Part shown: positions 3,857-5,002 of the stretch, in pieces
Layout of the letters: each line of letters starts with the position of its first letter
Position numbering within the stretch: the stretch's first letter is position 1
Assembly (NCBI GenBank): GCA_035685445.1
Contig: DASSAK010000014.1
Location: forward strand, 1-5,002
Source of the DNA: DRGT01 sp035685445
GTDB taxonomy: Archaea; Thermoproteota; Nitrososphaeria; Nitrososphaerales; Nitrosopumilaceae
Direction: 5' to 3'
DNA: 5,002 bases
Position numbers and translations under genes: made by a program
Notes under the pieces: model-generated
What the model saw: the letters and a program-made list of their open reading frames with translations, nothing else
The model's database searches: none
What the model was told of the DNA's origin: nothing

Positions 3857-4332
3857 TATAAAGATGACTGGAAGTCTTTTTCAATCAATGCCCAGGCCGT
3901 TTCTACTGTGATATTTCCTTCTACACTATATTGTATGTCGTTTCCATCCACTATCATCTGATAAATATCAGAATTGGCTTCTGTCTTTACTAAATTAAAA
4001 AAATTTGTTAATGGAATTTCTGAATTTGGATAAAACGCTGCCCTGCCTGGCATTGCAATGTCTTCTGTAGAATATTGACCAACACCAACATGCTTTCCGT
4101 TTGCAAAAAGATCATAACTAATTAGAGGAACAGTAAAGGTCTTATCACCTGGATTTTTTATAAGAAAAACGACTTCAAGTTTTGCACGATTTTCTATTGT
4201 ATTAACTTCAACAACTTCCACACTTTGTAATTCTATTTGAGTCGTTTCAATTTCAGGAACATCTAAACTTCCATAGAAAATAATTCCTCCCATAAGAGCT
4301 AACACTCCAGCAATAGCTGCATAAACTGTCAT
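3856..4332 (-). CDS. Membrane-anchored LEA14-like (WHy domain) protein
   Basis: A 158-residue protein with an N-terminal membrane segment at about residues 3-21 (VYAAIAGVLALMGGIIFYG), followed by SLDVPEIE and a soluble beta-rich domain to the end. The domain pattern (IELQSVEVVEVN, LEVVFLIKNPGDKTFTVPLISYDLFANGKHVGVG, then IPL..FF) matches the WHy/LEA14 fold: a small beta-sandwich with the typical ...NP....PL..Y....NG...G motif. Homologues are linked to desiccation or stress tolerance in plants and are found in many archaea, but the molecular role is not established. Topology suggests the domain faces outside the cell. ATG 4332 is preferred over the in-frame TTG 4350, because AATATTTG starts 28 nt upstream, exactly mirroring the divergent CopD-like gene. 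The gene converges with tRNA-Val. Family likely, function unknown. Confidence 0.82.
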   Translation of the reverse strand: MTVYAAIAGVLALMGGIIFYGSLDVPEIETTQIELQSVEVVEVNTIENRAKLEVVFLIKNPGDKTFTVPLISYDLFANGKHVGVGQYSTEDIAMPGRAAFYPNSEIPLTNFFNLVKTEANSDIYQMIVDGNDIQYSVEGNITVETAWALIEKDFQSSL

Positions 4333-4349
4333 TTTACTCTGAAGAGCCA

Positions 4350-4415
4350 AATCAAATATTCACATTCTGTACAACTAAAAAACGTTATCGAGATCCAAAT
4401 ACATAATATTTGATT
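4350..4415. promoter_or_regulatory. Mirror-image divergent promoters for the LEA14-like and CopD-like genes
   Basis: AATCAAATATT (4350-4360) and AATATTTGATT (4405-4415) form a perfect 11-bp inverted repeat. Each arm contains the box AATATTTG facing its own gene, and in both directions the box begins exactly 28 nt before an ATG (4332 minus, 4433 plus). This fixes both starts and indicates two leaderless transcripts. The 44 nt between the arms could hold a shared regulator site; none is obvious. Confidence 0.6.
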
Positions 4416-4432
4416 CAATCAAACCATGTTCA

Positions 4433-4927
4433 ATGAGTATGGAACAAGCAATAATTACTTGGATTCATCTTGTTTCCGCTGCTGTTTGGGTTGGCGGCTC
4501 ATTATTTATTGGAGCAGTATTAGCACCCCTTCTAAAAAAAATGTCAATGCCATTAGAAGAAAGAATTCAAATGATGGTACAAGTTGGAAGAAGATTTAAC
4601 AAAATTGCTGTTCCCTCCCTTATAATTCTCATAATTACTGGTCTTTATAATTCCCAACAAGTTTTAACAAATCCTGACAAATTACTTTCTACAAGCTATG
4701 GTAGTTTTCTCGTAATAAAGATAATTCTTGTGATAGCCCTTGTTATTGCTTTTATTGTACATGTTAGAATAATTCGTAAAGATGTTGAAGAAAAGATTAT
4801 TTCAAAAGAGATGACAGAAAAACAAATTCAAAAACTTCGAAAAAAAATTATTATTCTTGGCGAGATTATAGTTGTTATTTCTGTAGCCGTCTTATTCTTT
4901 GCAGCATTATTGGATGCTGGTATCTGA
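4433..4927 (+). CDS. CopD-like four-helix membrane protein
   Basis: A 164-residue integral membrane protein with four predicted helices: about 7-33, 57-73, 91-114 and 139-160. Helix 1 carries WIHLVSAAVWVGGSLF (10-25), the hallmark of the CopD-like family, with H12, W19 and the GG pair. H110 near the end of helix 3 is another possible metal or haem ligand. A charged stretch (116-138, KDVEEKIISKEMTEKQIQKLRKK) joins helices 3 and 4 and may be a short cytoplasmic coiled coil. CopD proteins are tied to copper uptake or resistance, and copper is central to ammonia oxidisers, but no copper gene is next to it, so the substrate is inference. The ATG start is set by a TATA box 28 nt upstream; an in-frame ATG two codons on (4439) is less likely. 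The 3' end overlaps the convergent partial gene by 21 nt. Confidence 0.8.
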   Translation: MSMEQAIITWIHLVSAAVWVGGSLFIGAVLAPLLKKMSMPLEERIQMMVQVGRRFNKIAVPSLIILIITGLYNSQQVLTNPDKLLSTSYGSFLVIKIILVIALVIAFIVHVRIIRKDVEEKIISKEMTEKQIQKLRKKIIILGEIIVVISVAVLFFAALLDAGI

Positions 4928-5002
4928 GCTGCCTGTAATTCTAACCTCATAACCTCTATCCAGCTTTCCTATTCCATACTTACATCCAGTGATCTTAGAT
5001 GT
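4907..5002 (-). CDS. C-terminal end of an unidentified protein (partial)
   Basis: On the minus strand this is the only frame open from the right edge; the other two stop within about 35 nt. It gives 31 residues ending SSDTSIQ before TAA (4909-4907). The visible part (TSKITGCKYGIGKLDRGY, then EVRITGS) has the composition and alternating pattern of a real beta-rich protein end and one cysteine, but I recognise no family. It would overlap the last 21 nt of the CopD-like gene tail-to-tail, an arrangement also seen at 2258-2266. The 74 nt after the CopD-like stop are otherwise unexplained. Short length limits certainty. Confidence 0.5.
   Translation of the reverse strand, partial: TSKITGCKYGIGKLDRGYEVRITGSSDTSIQ

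Overview
The window is strongly AT-rich and looks like the chromosome of a mesophilic archaeon, most likely a marine ammonia-oxidising thaumarchaeon of the Nitrosopumilus type. That assignment is inference. It rests on TATA-like boxes a fixed 28-30 nt upstream of start codons (leaderless mRNAs), frequent GTG/TTG starts, a tRNA with a D-loop insertion that looks like an archaeal intron, tRNA genes without encoded CCA, small basic winged-helix-type proteins, secreted proteins with short beta-sandwich domains, and an aerobic cobalamin lower-ligand enzyme (BluB). There is no sign of phage, transposon, CRISPR or plasmid sequence.

Layout from left to right. (1) Positions 1-645, minus strand: a cyclophilin-type peptidyl-prolyl isomerase, followed after 7 nt by the 5' end of a secreted protein that starts with TTG and runs off the left edge. 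(2) 646-942: the divergent intergenic region, with promoters for both flanks and a cluster of TTCTAA elements in inverted pairs. (3) 943-1502, plus strand: a small basic HTH protein and a small two-helix membrane protein. (4) 1552-1674, minus strand: a 40-residue cysteine-rich zinc-ribbon-like microprotein. (5) 1793-2266, plus strand: a secreted or cell-surface beta-sandwich protein, overlapping tail-to-tail with an NAD(P)H-dependent FMN reductase-like protein (minus, 2258-2782). (6) 2846-2940, minus strand: tRNA-Arg(CCU) with an apparent 20-nt D-loop intron. (7) bluB on the minus strand and tRNA-Val(GAC) on the plus strand, diverging from what appears to be one shared TATA element. (8) A membrane-anchored LEA14/WHy-domain protein (minus) and a CopD-like four-helix membrane protein (plus), diverging from mirror-image promoters. 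(9) At the right edge, the C-terminal end of an unidentified minus-strand gene overlapping the CopD-like gene tail-to-tail.

The genes do not form one pathway. This is a compact housekeeping region of mostly single-gene transcription units. The most notable points are the D-loop insertion in tRNA-Arg, the C33 in the anticodon loop of tRNA-Val, the unlisted zinc microprotein, the two symmetric divergent promoters, and the uniform leaderless promoter geometry, which helps choose start codons. I did not find a convincing previously undescribed multi-gene system.
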